Numbered from the stretch's first letter, positions 25,061-37,467 are shown. The stretch: 64,000 nucleotides of DNA from Triglochin maritima (GCA_963682175.1 OY821789.1:3348001-3412000); one strand, 5' to 3'. Translations and numbers: made by a program. The notes: a model not told the origin generated them from the sequence alone.

Positions 25061-26167
25061 TGTATCCTTAATACACTCCTAAACCTATATTTACGTGAAA
25101 GTTTGTATCGAAACGAATGTCGGATATGGTTGAAATTTGGATCGGATATGGTTGGAATTTGGGTCGGATACGGTGAGAAAGGGAGTATTTTTTCTTCTTT
25201 ACGTTAGAAGATGAGATCATGAGACTTAAATGGGGAAAATGTGATACAAGTTTACCCCAGAAATTCTCTGGGTTCTTGTTTATAAATTTTGTGTTTTGAG
25301 TTTTGACTCTTAATTAGAAAATAACTATGCACTTATATAAAGGTTATAGTGGCAAAGAAAATAAAAAAGGCAAATTCGTATATCTTGCGTACTTATATAT
25401 TTATTATGTTATAGCTGCAGTCCACCTATACATATATTATGATACTGAGGTGTTATTCCATATATTTTTATACATATACACTGTATTGGTGTATATATGA
25501 TGGACAGTTTGTAACATCCCGAAACAGCGGAAAATTTAAAAATTGTAATCAAGACACAGGAACTCAACAATCAAGACGGGACTGTTACTTCTCATAAACA
25601 ATAACGGTGCACCAAAATTACATCAGAGTTTGCCAAAATGAATACATGATTACAACAAAACGACAAAGGAAGATAAACGTAATCATGTTGACCTCAGTGG
25701 TCCGACTAGAGGATCCGGCTCCAAATGCGCACGCCCGCAGATCACCACCCCACTGGACCTACTGCGGTCCTGAAAAAGATACAACAACAATGCCTGAGTT
25801 TCCAGAAGGAAACCCCGTATGCCAACTCACCTATATATGCATGCATTACACAATGAACCTATCATACTAGTAGCATGTCATCACATCGACAGAAATGGAA
25901 AACAGTTCCCCCGAAGGGTAAAACAGGACATCAGTCCGACAGTCAACAACGAGTCTCCCGAGGAGACCTACTGCAGGCACATGCAGCCTTACAGCACGCG
26001 ACATCGCACCCCCCACACGCAGCTACACTACTCAAGGGTTCGGCAAGGAGCCTCTGTCACGCCTGCGCGCCGATAGAATACAGATCTGCAAATCTCAGTG
26101 GTCGGAGCCACAGGGACCAACGGGGTCGTCGCCCAGAAGGTATAACAACAACATCTCGGTAGGTGCC

Positions 26168-27345
26168 TGATGCATTGCATACATTGCATCATATGTCTTT
26201 CATTTAGATTACTTTTATATCAATAAATGCTACTAAGGTATGTGTTTAGTCGTATTTACAGAATACAGAACCTGGATGCAAATTACCCACATTCCGAGCA
26301 TAAACGCGTGCAAAAGATTCATTTCTATCATAAAGACCGAGTTCAAGTTTATCGGGTTTCAAATAGAAATGCATCCAAGCATAAAAGCATTCAAGGAGCT
26401 AATTACAAAAAGGTCAAGGACTTAATTGCAAAATGCCAAGGACCTAATTGCAAAATAAAAGGACCAAGTTATTGTGTGGAGAAAGTCAAAAGAAAAATCA
26501 AATATAAATCTCCAACAATGGAAGGAATTAATCCGGAGCTCAAGACAATGGAAATAAATCATCCAGACGCGCAAATAAAGATCAAATCATGCCATAAACG
26601 CACCGCAGAAATCCGGACCCGATCCCATCAACCTGGGCGGCGAATTAGCCGCACCTCCCATGCATTGTGCGGCGATTTCGCCGCACCAGGGGTGATCTGT
26701 GTGCCCTATTTTCGTCCAGTGTCGGGTCGACGCGTGTACTATCCTTTTATGTATTGGTATCCCCTGTATCGGCTATAAATAACCCTGTAGGACGAATGTA
26801 ACACATCTTTGAACCTTTGGTCTTGGATCATTAGTAATAAATTTCTGTTTTATTTTGTTTTGGTTCTCTTTTCTTCTAATGTCTCAAGGACCCCTTCTTC
26901 TTCCTCCCTCCATGAGTTTCTAACTCTTTCCGAAGGGTGGAGGTGACGGATTTAGGGTTAGAGAAGATGAATGAATGTTATTATTCTAAGTTCGTGATTA
27001 GTATTTTGATTACTTGAGTTTATGTTAAATCATTTATCTTGTAATGCTTCATAACTAAACATGATTTATTATAAGTTTCTAAGTTCTCTAATCTAAACCT
27101 TAAATCTAAACCTCCACCAAACGGAATTCTCTTCTTATTTCTTGTTTTAGTTCTAATTGCTTTTGTTTCGTACTTTAGATAATTAAATCAAAAAAATACC
27201 AAAAACCCAACTTATTTCTTCTTCCCTTCTTCCCCTAATCGAAAATAACAAAAATAACGAAATCTCTCCCTCCTTGTGTTCGACCCGTACTTGCCACGTC
27301 TTCATAGACGCCGTGCACTTGCGGTATAAATTTAAATCTTCATCA
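26168..27345 (+). repeat. LTR 1 (5' outer)
   Basis: Starts TGATGCATTGCATACATTGC and ends AAATCTTCATCA. A TATA box (CTATAAAT at 26773-26780) lies about two-fifths of the way along, with an AATAAA-type signal about 60 bp below. It differs from LTR 3 at only a few positions that I could see. The long open frame at 26227-26778 is fortuitous. Confidence 0.92.
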
Positions 27346-27351
27346 AGTTTT

Positions 27352-27369
27352 TGGCGCCGTTGCCGGGGA
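27352..27369 (+). other. Primer-binding site (tRNA-Asp), interior 1
   Basis: TGGCGCCGTTGCCGGGGA begins six bases after LTR 1 and is complementary to the 3' end of plant tRNA-Asp including CCA. This is the usual primer site of Athila-type elements. Confidence 0.85.
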
Positions 27370-28627
27370 GGCGACGAAGATTTCGTTTGTTTTTGTGTTT
27401 TCGATTTTATTCTGTTTATCGTGTGCGCGATCTAACTATTTGGATTTGCGTTTCAGGAGACAACAGAACGCGCGGAGAAATACGAGCGCATTCTGAGCTT
27501 AAAGAGCGGCGAATCTGCCGCCCCATAAGAAGCATTTGCGGCGAAATCGCCGCACAGGTTGGTCTTCCGGTCTTCAAATTTTGAGGGCGTCGTCGGCATC
27601 TCTGGGTGGTCGCATTGAGCTACTGGAATCTCCGAGAGCGGGCGGCGAACCCGACTGAGCATTGCGGAGGTAACTTTTCTTGCCTTTCTCGTAAAATCTG
27701 AATAGTTGAAAAATTTCCTTTCGTAGAATTGCACGTGTTAGGGTTACAATTCCATAATTGGCAATAATTCAACTCTGACCTAAAATTGGCAAAATTAGAA
27801 AGACCTTAGTGCATGCATCATATAATGTTTTGCTTGCATTATTCTTGCTAAATTCTTGCAAATTAATACTTGTTGAAGATTGCTGGAGGCAAGGTACGTA
27901 TCGAGGTTTTTATCGATTGCATTAGAGCATATTATTTAGTTGCATACAACCTTGCAATTGCCCCCATTAAAAGGACCATTGTTTGACTATCTTTGCTAGA
28001 TTTAAGTTAAACTATCGTAAGGGCAACTCCGTAGGAAAAGATACGGTGGGGATTTCATCACCCTCCCGTAGCCCACAAACCACAATCCTGAAGTGTCGCC
28101 TAAGCCTAAAATTTAAAATCAATTAGACATTGGCCCCTAAGGACTCGAACTCAATTAAGGAGGAGATTGGTTTGACTTGCTATGACCTGAAGCTAATTGA
28201 ATTCAATTTGGTGTCTAGAAAGTGTTTTTGTGTTGACGAAAGTCTTCCAAGCGACGTGGTTGTCTAATTGGCACCGACTCTGTCGGAAGCGCCCCCACTA
28301 GCTATACACTAACTGGCCAACTTGGTTTGATTGGTGAGGGAGGTGAATCAAGCAAATCAATTCGACTCAACCAGTTAGGAGTCGTCTAGATCTAAGCGAC
28401 ACTAGGTCTAGGATTGTTTGAACCGTGCTTTCTTAGGAAACCTCTGACCGACCCTCTTATCTATCTTTAGAGTTAAGTTTCCCTTCTCCTCTGAGTCATC
28501 TTCTTCTCACCTACTTATACGTTCTAGTCTCCTCCCCTTTACATTATCTATTAGCATTTTAGGGTCGAGTCGAGAACTTGTGCTTGCTTAGCCTCATAAG
28601 GGTAAGAGTACTTGACTCAAGAGTGTT

Positions 28628-30103
28628 TTGATGGATGGTTACATGAGCAACCATCCATATCATTGTTGGGACCAGGACAATGCTTCCTGGTATTCTAAAA
28701 CCTTGCAACCTGGGGTGGCTCAGACTAACACCCCATATGGTTGGGACAATCCTAATTGTATGACTGAGCAATCTTTATATTGGGGTAACATGAGAGAGGC
28801 ACCGACTGCTAGACCACAATCTAGTTATGTCGGATCATATGCTGGTCAACAAACTGAGACATTACAACAAACTTTTGCCTCCTTCATGCGTAGGACAGAC
28901 AACATGAGTGCACCGGTGGCTCCAGTAGCCGTACCGTGCGACTGTTGTGGGTTGAGTGGTCATGTTATCAGGGAATGCCCTTATGTTCCCCCAGAGCCTG
29001 AGTATGAGCATACTTTTTCCCAAGACGCTCAAAATGACTATTACGCATCCGCGTACAACCCGAGAGTGATGGATTCGTGGAGAAACAATTCCTATCCAAA
29101 TTCTTATACTTCATTTTCACCTCAGTATCCTCCTCCCGAATACCCAGAATTCTACCAACTCCCCACGTCAAATCATTATTCTCAGCCCATCAACACCCAA
29201 TCCCATAATTTCACAAGCTCAAACTTGGACCTCATAGTTGACCACGTACCTAATTCCTTGGAACAAACTTTCCTTATGTACATGGAATCCACTCAACGAT
29301 CCGTACAAAATATAACATCGCATTTGAGTCAAATGATACAACAATTAGGTGAACGTAAGGAGAGTAACTTTTCGTGTCAACATGAGGATCCACCTTTTGA
29401 TATCGAACCACCACCACATCCACAAATTCAAAGCACAATCTGTCAAAGCCAAACTCCTAGTCAGTCTGAAGGACTTGGGGTTTCAATTCACGATCACTTA
29501 GTGGAGGATTCGATACACATTGACCAATTTCATCATGAGTCGGCCCAGGATTGTGCCTTATCTTCGTGCCCCGTGGCCCTTGAGCCACATGATCTTCATG
29601 TTGTGCCTCTTAAGGACTCACTTCCGGTGGAGCAAGAGCTCCCTAGCACCCTCAATTTCAAACAACCTGATGAGAGTTTGCCTCTCACTATCGTTCCTGA
29701 TCATCTTGGAAATGATGGAACATCAAACGACTACAGTGCTCATGAGGGTATTAGGAGTTCCTTGGAGGATACCTTGGGTATGAGACCCATTTTATGTTTA
29801 CCTGTTGAGTCGGACTTGCCTAACGAGGCTCCTGACCTCGCTCCGACGCACCAGCCAGTTGGTTGGAGAGTTTGGATTGACGATCATAACTTCAGCACCG
29901 TAACGGGAGAAACTCTTCTTCCGTTGCCCCCTATTTCCCAAACTCTCGAGAGGTTCAAGCTCTTTCAGTTTGATCCTTTGTATGAGACGCCTTTGCGTCC
30001 AATTCATGAACCTCTCATTTCTTCTTGTGCTCTTTGTGAAGGGGGGCCACACATGAATATTCTGGCCCCACGTGGTGTCATGTTCCCTTTTGAGGTCTTT
30101 TGA
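28628..30103 (+). CDS. Gag-remnant fusion ORF of interior 1 (491 aa)
   Basis: This is an uninterrupted 491-codon frame. A CCHC zinc knuckle, CDCCGLSGHVIREC, lies at residues 104-117 with all four ligands. Following blocks parallel the Gag C-terminus of interior 2: YYASAYNPRVMDSW resembles PYASTYNPGW, and FLMYMESTQRSVQN with MIQQLGERKESNF resembles the FIQTTNQSFQRL and LAQIIGEREKGQF segments. The capsid (retrotrans_gag) domain that should come first is absent. About 240 C-terminal residues, rich in Pro, Asp, Glu and His and containing GWRVWIDDHNF, match nothing I recognise. No protease or polymerase is present. Persistence of so long a frame in a non-autonomous element suggests selection or youth. 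It may bind nucleic acid, but that is inference. Confidence 0.75.
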   Translation: MMDGYMSNHPYHCWDQDNASWYSKTLQPGVAQTNTPYGWDNPNCMTEQSLYWGNMREAPTARPQSSYVGSYAGQQTETLQQTFASFMRRTDNMSAPVAPVAVPCDCCGLSGHVIRECPYVPPEPEYEHTFSQDAQNDYYASAYNPRVMDSWRNNSYPNSYTSFSPQYPPPEYPEFYQLPTSNHYSQPINTQSHNFTSSNLDLIVDHVPNSLEQTFLMYMESTQRSVQNITSHLSQMIQQLGERKESNFSCQHEDPPFDIEPPPHPQIQSTICQSQTPSQSEGLGVSIHDHLVEDSIHIDQFHHESAQDCALSSCPVALEPHDLHVVPLKDSLPVEQELPSTLNFKQPDESLPLTIVPDHLGNDGTSNDYSAHEGIRSSLEDTLGMRPILCLPVESDLPNEAPDLAPTHQPVGWRVWIDDHNFSTVTGETLLPLPPISQTLERFKLFQFDPLYETPLRPIHEPLISSCALCEGGPHMNILAPRGVMFPFEVF

Positions 30104-31350
30104 CAAATGAAGATGGGAACTTATGTTTGTACATAGTTATATTTGTATAACAATAAGTAAAAAAAAAATTGTTTTTATCCCTTCTTTAGCATCTCACAGG
30201 TTTTTGAGGGAATTCGGGTTTTTGTCCATCAACAGAGCCCTGAACTTTCCTTTGTACTTCACGTTGTTGAGATCTTTCCTTTTTCATGCATAAATCCATG
30301 TAGTATCTTGCTCGCATACATTGAGGACAATGCATGATTTAGGTGTGGGGGGGTGTTTATATATGTACATATCTATCTATTTGATTTTCTGCTCTGCTTT
30401 ATTTAAAAAAAAAAAAAATCAATATTCTATGACATAGCTTAAGATTGAACTGTCAAAACCCGTGTACAAATTGCATTAAGTTTTTATTCCTTATTATATA
30501 GTTCTGCTTGTAGAAATTATGACATAAATCTAAGTTCCAAAGAAATAACCCATGGCCCTTGTAAGACATGTATGCACTTAAATTGGATGAATCAAATCTT
30601 TGAAGTGGTTGATAAAAAGCAGAGGTTGAGGAAAATATACCGGGAAGTGTGGACTTCTAATAGCAATTAAGCCTTGAGGAAAATAAAAGTAAAATAAAAT
30701 AAAAATAAAGTGAGGAAAACACATTTTGCAAAATGATTACAAAATCTCAAGCCTTCGAGTCACTGGTCCGTAGGGGTATCTTGAAACCCGGTAACTTGAG
30801 TCTGCCAGCTCGGGATTATCGACCAAACTCGCTACACGAATGCAAAAAGGGTATAAGTGTTAAAAAGAAAAGCAAATGTGTTGAATCACGGAAAAAGAAA
30901 AAAAAAATACTTTAAGATACTCAAGGCCCAAAGCTAAAGGAATGATCCATGCCATGGTTGATCCAAATGATACTTCACCACCAGAGGAGGCGTGCAAAAT
31001 AATTTATGTGATAACATGTGTAGAGGGGTTAGTGGTGTGAATGTTGGAGGAATAAAGACCAAGTCAAACTTTTTATAAGTTAGAACTGTATAATGAGCAT
31101 GCGAGAACTTTAAGTGAGATGTATAAAGTTAAGGCAGAAATATTAAGAGCTATTAATGGAGTGTTGAATTAAGACTTTGTGGGTGTGTCAACTGAAAACC
31201 CACACGAGACAAAACTCGTCCTCTAAGGCAACTTGGAGGTTTAAAGGCTTGTTGCACATGCTAAGTGCAACCGTGATTCCTACGAAAGTGAGTTAGGATT
31301 TCCCTGCTTTCATTTACTTATATTCTGCTTTGCTAGGGACTAGCAAAATC

Positions 31351-31366
31351 TAGGTGTGGGGGTATT
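31351..31366 (+). other. Polypurine tract of interior 1
   Basis: The sequence TAGGTGTGGGGGTATT abuts the TGATGC start of LTR 2. The same tract precedes LTR 3, as expected for plus-strand priming. Confidence 0.7.
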
Positions 31367-32546
31367 TGATGCATTGCATACATTGCATCATATGTCTTTC
31401 ATTTAGATTACTTTTATATCAATAAATGCTACTAAGGTATGTGTTTAGTCGTATTTACAGAATACAGGGACCTGAATGCAAATTACCCACATTCCGAGCA
31501 TAAACGTGTGCAAAAGATTCATTTCTATCATAAAGACCGAATTCAAGTTTATCGGGTTTCAATTGGAAATGCATCCAAGCATAAAAGCATTCAATGAGCT
31601 AATTACAAAAAAGGTCAAGGGCTTAATTGCAAAATGGCAAGGACCTGATTGCAAAATAAAAGGACCAAGTTATTGTGTGGAGAAAGTCAAAAGAAAAATC
31701 AAATATAAATCTCCAACAATGGAAGGAATTAATCCGGAGCTCAAGACAATGGAAATAAATCATCCAGACGCGCAAATAAAGATGAAATCATGCCATAAAC
31801 GCACCGCAGAAATCCGGACCCGATCCCATCAACCTGGGCGGCGAATTAGCCGCACCTCCCATGCATTGTGCGGCGATTTCGCCGCACCAGGGGTGATCTG
31901 TGTGCCCTATTTTCGTCCAGTGTCGGGTCGACGCGTGTACTATCCTTTTATGTATTGGTATCCCCTGTATCGGCTATAAATAACCCTGTAGGACGAATGT
32001 AACACATCTTTGAACCTTTGGTCTTGGATCATTAGTAATAAATTTCTGTTTTATTTTGTTTTGGTTCTCTTTTCTTCTAATGTCTCAAGGACCCCTTCTT
32101 CTTCCTCCCTCCATGAGTTTCTAACTCTTTCCGAAGGGTGGAGGTGACGGATTTAGGGTTAGAGAAGATGAATGAATGTTATTATTCTAAGTTCGTGATT
32201 AGTATTTTGATTACTTGAGTTTATGTTAAATCATTTATCTTGTAATGCTTCATAACTAAACATGATTTATTATAAGTTTCTAAGTTCTCTAATCTAAACC
32301 TTAAATCTAAACCTCCACCAAACGGAATTCTCTTCTTATTTCTTGTTTTAGTTCTAATTGCTTTTGTTTCGTACTTTAGATAATTAAATCAAAAAAATAC
32401 CAAAAACCCAACTTATTTCTTCTTCCCTTCTTCCCCTAATCGAAAATAACAAAAATAACGAAATCTCTCCCTCCTTGTGTTCGACCCGTACTTGCCACGT
32501 CTTCATAGACGCCGTGCACTTGCGGTATAAATTTAAATCTTCATCA
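31367..32546 (+). repeat. LTR 2 (shared, middle)
   Basis: Same ends as LTR 1. In its first 300 bp it carries several substitutions absent from LTRs 1 and 3, for example CGTGTG for CGCGTG, GAATTC for GAGTTC and CAATTGG for CAAATAG. The rest is almost identical to the others. TATA box at about 31974-31981. No target duplication borders it. Confidence 0.92.
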
Positions 32547-32552
32547 AGTTTT

Positions 32553-32570
32553 TGGCGCCGTTGCCGGGGA
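32553..32570 (+). other. Primer-binding site (tRNA-Asp), interior 2
   Basis: Identical to the primer site after LTR 1 and at the same spacing from the LTR end. Confidence 0.85.
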
Positions 32571-33865
32571 GGCGACGAAGATTTCGTTTGTTTTTGTGTT
32601 TTCGATTTTATTCTGTTTATCGTGTGCGCGATCTAACTATTTGGATTTGCGTTTCAGGAGACAACAGAACGCGCGGAGAAATACGAGCGCATTCTGAGCT
32701 TAAAGAGCGGCGAATCTGCCGCCCCATAAGAAGCATTTGCGGCGAAATCGCCGCACAGGTTGGTCTTCCGGTCTTCAAATTTTGAGGGCGTCGTCGGCAT
32801 CTCTGGGTGGTCGCATTGAGCTACTGGAATCTCCGAGAGCGGGCGGCGAACCCGACTGAGCATTGCGGAGGTAACTTTTCTTGCCTTTCTCGTAAAATCT
32901 GAATAGTTGAAAAATTTCCTTTCGTAGAATTGCACGTGTTAGGGTTACAATTCCATAATTGGCAATAATTCAACTCTGACCTAAAATTGGCAAAATTAGA
33001 AAGACCTTAGTGCATGCATCATATAATGTTTTGCTTGCATTATTCTTGCTAAATTCTTGCAAATTAATACTTGTTGAAGATTGCTGGAGGCAAGGTACGT
33101 ATCGAGGTTTTTATCGATTGCATTAGAGCATATTATTTAGTTGCATACAACCTTGCAATTGCCCCCATTAAAAGGACCATTGTTTGACTATCTTTGCTAG
33201 ATTTAAGTTAAACTATCGTAAGGGCAACTCCGTAGGAAAAGATACGGTGGGGATTTCATCACCCTCCCGTAGCCCACAAACCACAATCCTGAAGTGTCGC
33301 CTAAGCCTAAAATTTAAAATCAATTAGACATTGGCCCCTAAGGACTCGGACTCAATTAAGGAGGAGATTGGTTTGACTTGCTATGACCTGAAGCTAATTG
33401 AATTCAAATTGGTGTCTAGAAAGTATTTTTGTGTTGACGAAAGTCTTCCAAGCGACGTGGTTGTCTAATTGGCACCGACTCTGTCGGAAGCGCCCCCACT
33501 AGCTATACACTAACTGGCCAACTTGGTTTGATTGGTGAGGGAGGTGAATCGAGCAAATCAATTCGACTCAACCAGTTAGGAGTCGTCTAGATCTAAGTGA
33601 CACTAGGTCTAGGATTGTTTTGACCGTGCTTGTTCAGGAAATTTCTGACCAACCCTAACTTTTATCCTTTAGAGTTAAGCTCCCCTTCTCGTCTGAGTCT
33701 TCTTTCCCTTCTCATCCTTACCTTTCTATTGTTTGTTTCCCTTAAAAAAAATTTAAAATTCAAAAATTCAAAAAAAAAGAGTAATTGATTCGTGGAATTG
33801 AATTTGAAATTTAAATTTCAAATTCAAATTCAAAAATTAATTCAAACCGGTGCACTCAGATTTGG

Positions 33866-35275
33866 GTGCGGGATTTAAGCAATCGACTCTCACGAGTTCA
33901 TCTGGATTCCAGTCTAGAGCTTAACCCCAATCCATCTGCTGCACCACTTCACCCGGATCCAATGGGTGAGAACGTCGTGGACCCACCTGTTGTGCAACCT
34001 ATAATTCTGAGGGATCGATGCTACCCAACGATGGCTGCTCAGCCATCGTGCATCATTATGCCCACCATACCGGGTCGCGACTTCGAACTTAAGGCACAAT
34101 ACATGAGTATGCTGCCTAAGTTCACCTCTAGGGAAGATCCATATCTCTTCCTTAGAGAATTTGAGGAAATCTGCTCTCTTATGCAATACCAGCATATCCC
34201 TGAAGAGGCAGTGCGTCTGAAATTCGTGCCTCTAGCACTGAAAGACGACGCTAAGAAATGGCTATATAGTCTAGCCGAAAGATCTATTAGAAGTTGGGCC
34301 GAATTTGTTCAAGTTTTCCTAAAAAAATATTTCCCCAACCATAAGACTATGAAGATTAGGAATGAAATTGTTGCATTCGTTCAGTCTGAGAGTGAGTCAT
34401 TCTATTCCTATCTTGAGAGATTTAAGAGTGTCTTGACCCAATGCCCTCATCACGGAATTCCGAAGTGGCAATTATGCCAAATTATTTATGAGGGATTGAC
34501 ACCCACATCTAGAGTTATGCTAGAATCTGTGAGCCAAGGGAACTTCATGTCCAAAAATGAAAATGATGCCTGGACTTTTCTTGAGGATTTAGCTGAAAAT
34601 AGTATGCAATGGGACAATGCTAGAACACCCATCAACCCGAGTATTGGATCTAGAATAGCGAGTCAACCCCGACCAGGTGTCTTAGCTGTAGACTCCAACA
34701 TAGCGGCTGAGGCAAAACTAGCTACCCTAATGCGTAGAATGGAAAGTCTAGAGCTACAAAATCAACCCCGAATGAATCAACCCTTGTCTATCCCCTGCTC
34801 TAGATATGGTCAGACTGGTCATTTAATGGAGGACTGTGTGGACCTGGAACATGTTAATGCCACATTTAACAATTCTATAAATGATCCTTACGCATCAACC
34901 TATAACCCAGGTTGGCGTAATCATCCCAATTTTTCGTGGACCCAACAAGGACAACCTCCTAGACAACAACCAACCCCATATAACCAAAATAATACATCAT
35001 CTGGGGGTAATAACAATGGAAATCATGAGGTTAGGTTGACAAAATTAGAAAATTTAATGACAACTTTTATACAAACAACCAACCAATCATTCCAAAGGCT
35101 AGAGACACAGGTCAGCCAATTAGCACAGATAATAGGTGAAAGAGAAAAGGGCCAATTTCCAAGTCAACCTAAGGTGAACCCAAGAACTAATAATCAATAT
35201 CAATCTTATCAACCACCTTCAGGAAATAACAACCCTAGACCGGTTCAAATGGTTACGGTCCGGAAGACAAATTGA
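33866..35275 (+). CDS. Gag polyprotein of interior 2
   Basis: The open frame begins without ATG at 33866. The first in-frame ATG is 33962 (residue 33, MGENVVDPP), a likely start unless the frame is entered upstream. Residues about 115-250 form a retrotransposon Gag capsid domain (LKDDAKKWLYSLAERS, FLKKYFPNHKT, YERF-like YLERFKSV, QIIYEGLTP). A zinc knuckle at 311-324 reads CSRYGQTGHLMEDC, so the second Cys ligand is Tyr and metal binding is probably impaired. The C-terminus is Gln/Asn/Pro-rich. It ends at TGA eight bases before the protease frame, which is in a different frame. The protein would package element RNA in the cytoplasm. Confidence 0.85.
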   Translation: MRDLSNRLSRVHLDSSLELNPNPSAAPLHPDPMGENVVDPPVVQPIILRDRCYPTMAAQPSCIIMPTIPGRDFELKAQYMSMLPKFTSREDPYLFLREFEEICSLMQYQHIPEEAVRLKFVPLALKDDAKKWLYSLAERSIRSWAEFVQVFLKKYFPNHKTMKIRNEIVAFVQSESESFYSYLERFKSVLTQCPHHGIPKWQLCQIIYEGLTPTSRVMLESVSQGNFMSKNENDAWTFLEDLAENSMQWDNARTPINPSIGSRIASQPRPGVLAVDSNIAAEAKLATLMRRMESLELQNQPRMNQPLSIPCSRYGQTGHLMEDCVDLEHVNATFNNSINDPYASTYNPGWRNHPNFSWTQQGQPPRQQPTPYNQNNTSSGGNNNGNHEVRLTKLENLMTTFIQTTNQSFQRLETQVSQLAQIIGEREKGQFPSQPKVNPRTNNQYQSYQPPSGNNNPRPVQMVTVRKTN

Positions 35276-35282
35276 CAATAAT

Positions 35283-36350
35283 GTGGTAAACCCTGGAATG
35301 ACTAATCAATCTAGCCATCAAGCACCCACATATGACTTGACCATTGAACCCGACGTCCAAATTGAAAAGCCCAATCCACCTACCCAACCTGAACCTGTAG
35401 CTCAACCTGAACCTGAGCGAGTCTATGTGCCTAAAGCCCCATTCCCCAATAGACTCAAAAAGAACTCTAGTGCACAAATAGAGAAAATCTTGGAAGTATT
35501 TAAGCAAGTTAAGGTAAACATTCCACTCTTAGACATGATTCAACAAATACCTGCTTATGCTAAATTCTTAAAAGATTTGTGCACTAAGAAGAGAAAAACG
35601 AATGTACCAAAGAAGGCATTCTTAACTGCAAACATATGCTCAATTCTTTCCAACACATCTCCTATAAAATATAAGGACCCGGGGTGTCCCACAATTTCAT
35701 GTTCAATAGGAGATACGTTTATCAATAAAGCCCTTCTAGACCTTGGTGCAAGCGTTAACTTGCTCCCATTTTCTGTCTACGAGCAACTCAACCTTGGTCC
35801 ACTGAAACCCTCTAGGACAACCCTCCAATTCGCTGATTGTTCTGTTAAGAAACCGAGAGGTATAGTAGAGGACGTTTTGATTAAGGTTGGTGACTTCATT
35901 TATCTAGTGGATTTTGTCGTACTTGATACTGAACCTGTTGTAAATCCTAATCGACAAATCCCTGTAATTCTAGGTAGACCCTTTTTAGCCACTTCGGAAG
36001 CATTAATAAACTGTCGAAATGGGCTAATGCAATTATCTTTCGGGAACTTAAAAGCAGAATTTAATATCTTCCATATTGATAATGAGCCAGAAATAATATG
36101 CAACCCAAGTGATGTTGTGATGAGAGCACGTATTTATCAGAATTCTGAATCAAATAAATCATCACATAAGCAAAAAGGAAGTAAGAAAAAAGGGAGTGAT
36201 TCATTTACTCAACCACCATCACTCGAGCAAATAAGCGAACCAATTCAAGTGAGAAGAGTGGAATCTTTTCCTCAAGTCAACATGGGGAACAATTCAACTG
36301 GATACATGCACCAACATGGTGTCATTCAATCCAGTTCTGATTATGGTTGA
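35283..36350 (+). CDS. Retroviral-type aspartic protease ORF, interior 2
   Basis: The 355-codon frame lacks an ATG at its edge and follows gag in another frame, so expression would need frameshifting, reinitiation or restoration of a lost fusion. The aspartic protease core is clear: active-site DLGAS at residues 153-157 within KALLDLGASVNLLP, followed by the flap region, and ILGRPFLAT at 229-237. The N-terminal 120 residues are a Pro/Glu linker and a conserved Athila-like segment (KILEVFKQVKVNIPLLD, QIPAYAKFLKDLC). The frame ends shortly before the 3' region, exactly where reverse transcriptase would begin in an autonomous element. Confidence 0.85.
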   Translation: MVNPGMTNQSSHQAPTYDLTIEPDVQIEKPNPPTQPEPVAQPEPERVYVPKAPFPNRLKKNSSAQIEKILEVFKQVKVNIPLLDMIQQIPAYAKFLKDLCTKKRKTNVPKKAFLTANICSILSNTSPIKYKDPGCPTISCSIGDTFINKALLDLGASVNLLPFSVYEQLNLGPLKPSRTTLQFADCSVKKPRGIVEDVLIKVGDFIYLVDFVVLDTEPVVNPNRQIPVILGRPFLATSEALINCRNGLMQLSFGNLKAEFNIFHIDNEPEIICNPSDVVMRARIYQNSESNKSSHKQKGSKKKGSDSFTQPPSLEQISEPIQVRRVESFPQVNMGNNSTGYMHQHGVIQSSSDYG

Positions 36351-37450
36351 CTTTGAGCAAACTCAACCCCTCTACCGCAAGCCGACGCAGGTAATAAGTG
36401 CATTTATTTTATCTATGCATACATTGAGGACAATGCATGATTTAGGTGTGGGAGGGTGTTTATATATGTACATATCTATCGATTTGATTTTCTGTTCTGC
36501 TTTATTTTTAAAAAAAAAATCAATATTCTATGACATAGCTTAAGATTGAACTGCCAAAACCCGTGTACAAATTGCATTAAGTTTTTATTCCTTATTATAT
36601 AGTTCTGCTTGTAGAAATTATGACATAAATCTAAGTTCCAAAGAAATAACCCATGGCCCTTGTAAGACATGTATGCACTTAAATTGGATGAATCAAATCT
36701 TTGAAGTGGTTGATAAAAAGCAGAGGTTGAGGAAAATATACCGGGAAGTGTGGACTTCTAATAGCAATTAAGCCTTGAGGAAAATAAAAGTAAAATAAAA
36801 TAAAAATAAAGTGAGGAAAACACATTTTGCAAAATGATTACAAAAGCCCAAGTCTTCGAGTCACTGGTCCGTAGGGGTATCTTGAAACCCGGTAACTTGA
36901 GTCTGCCAGCTCGGGATTATCGACCAAACTCGCTACACGAATGCAAAAAGGGTATAAGTGTTAAAAAGAAAAGCAAATGTGTTGAATCACGGAAAAAGAA
37001 AAAAAAATACTTTAAGATACTCAAGGCCCAAAGCTAAAGGAATGATCCATGTCATGGTTGATCCAAATGATACTTCACCACCAGAGGAGGCGTGCAAAAT
37101 AATTTATGTGATAACATGTGTAGAGGGGTTAGTGGTGTGAATGTTGGAGGAATAAAGACCAAGTCAAACTTTTTATAAGTTAGATTTATATAATGAGCAT
37201 GCACGAATTCTCAGTGAGATGTATAAGGTTAAGGCAGAAATATTAAGAGCTATTAATGGAATGTTGAATTAAGACTTTGTGGGTGTGTCAACTGAAAACC
37301 CTCACGAGACAAAACTCGTCCTCTAAGGCAACTTGGAGGTTTAAAGGCTTGTTGCACATGCTAAGTGCAACCGTGATTCCTACGAAAGTGAGTTAGGATT
37401 TCCCTGTTTTCATTTCTTTTATATTCTGTTTTGCTAGGGACTAGCAAAAT

Positions 37451-37467
37451 CTAGGTGTGGGGGTATT
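37451..37467 (+). other. Polypurine tract of interior 2
   Basis: The sequence CTAGGTGTGGGGGTATT directly precedes LTR 3 and matches the tract before LTR 2. Confidence 0.7.

Noticed and set aside
26227..26778. 183-codon ORF in LTR 1 and its relatives in LTRs 2 and 3
   Set aside because: It lies wholly in the promoter part of an LTR, differs in frame structure among the LTRs and shows no domain.
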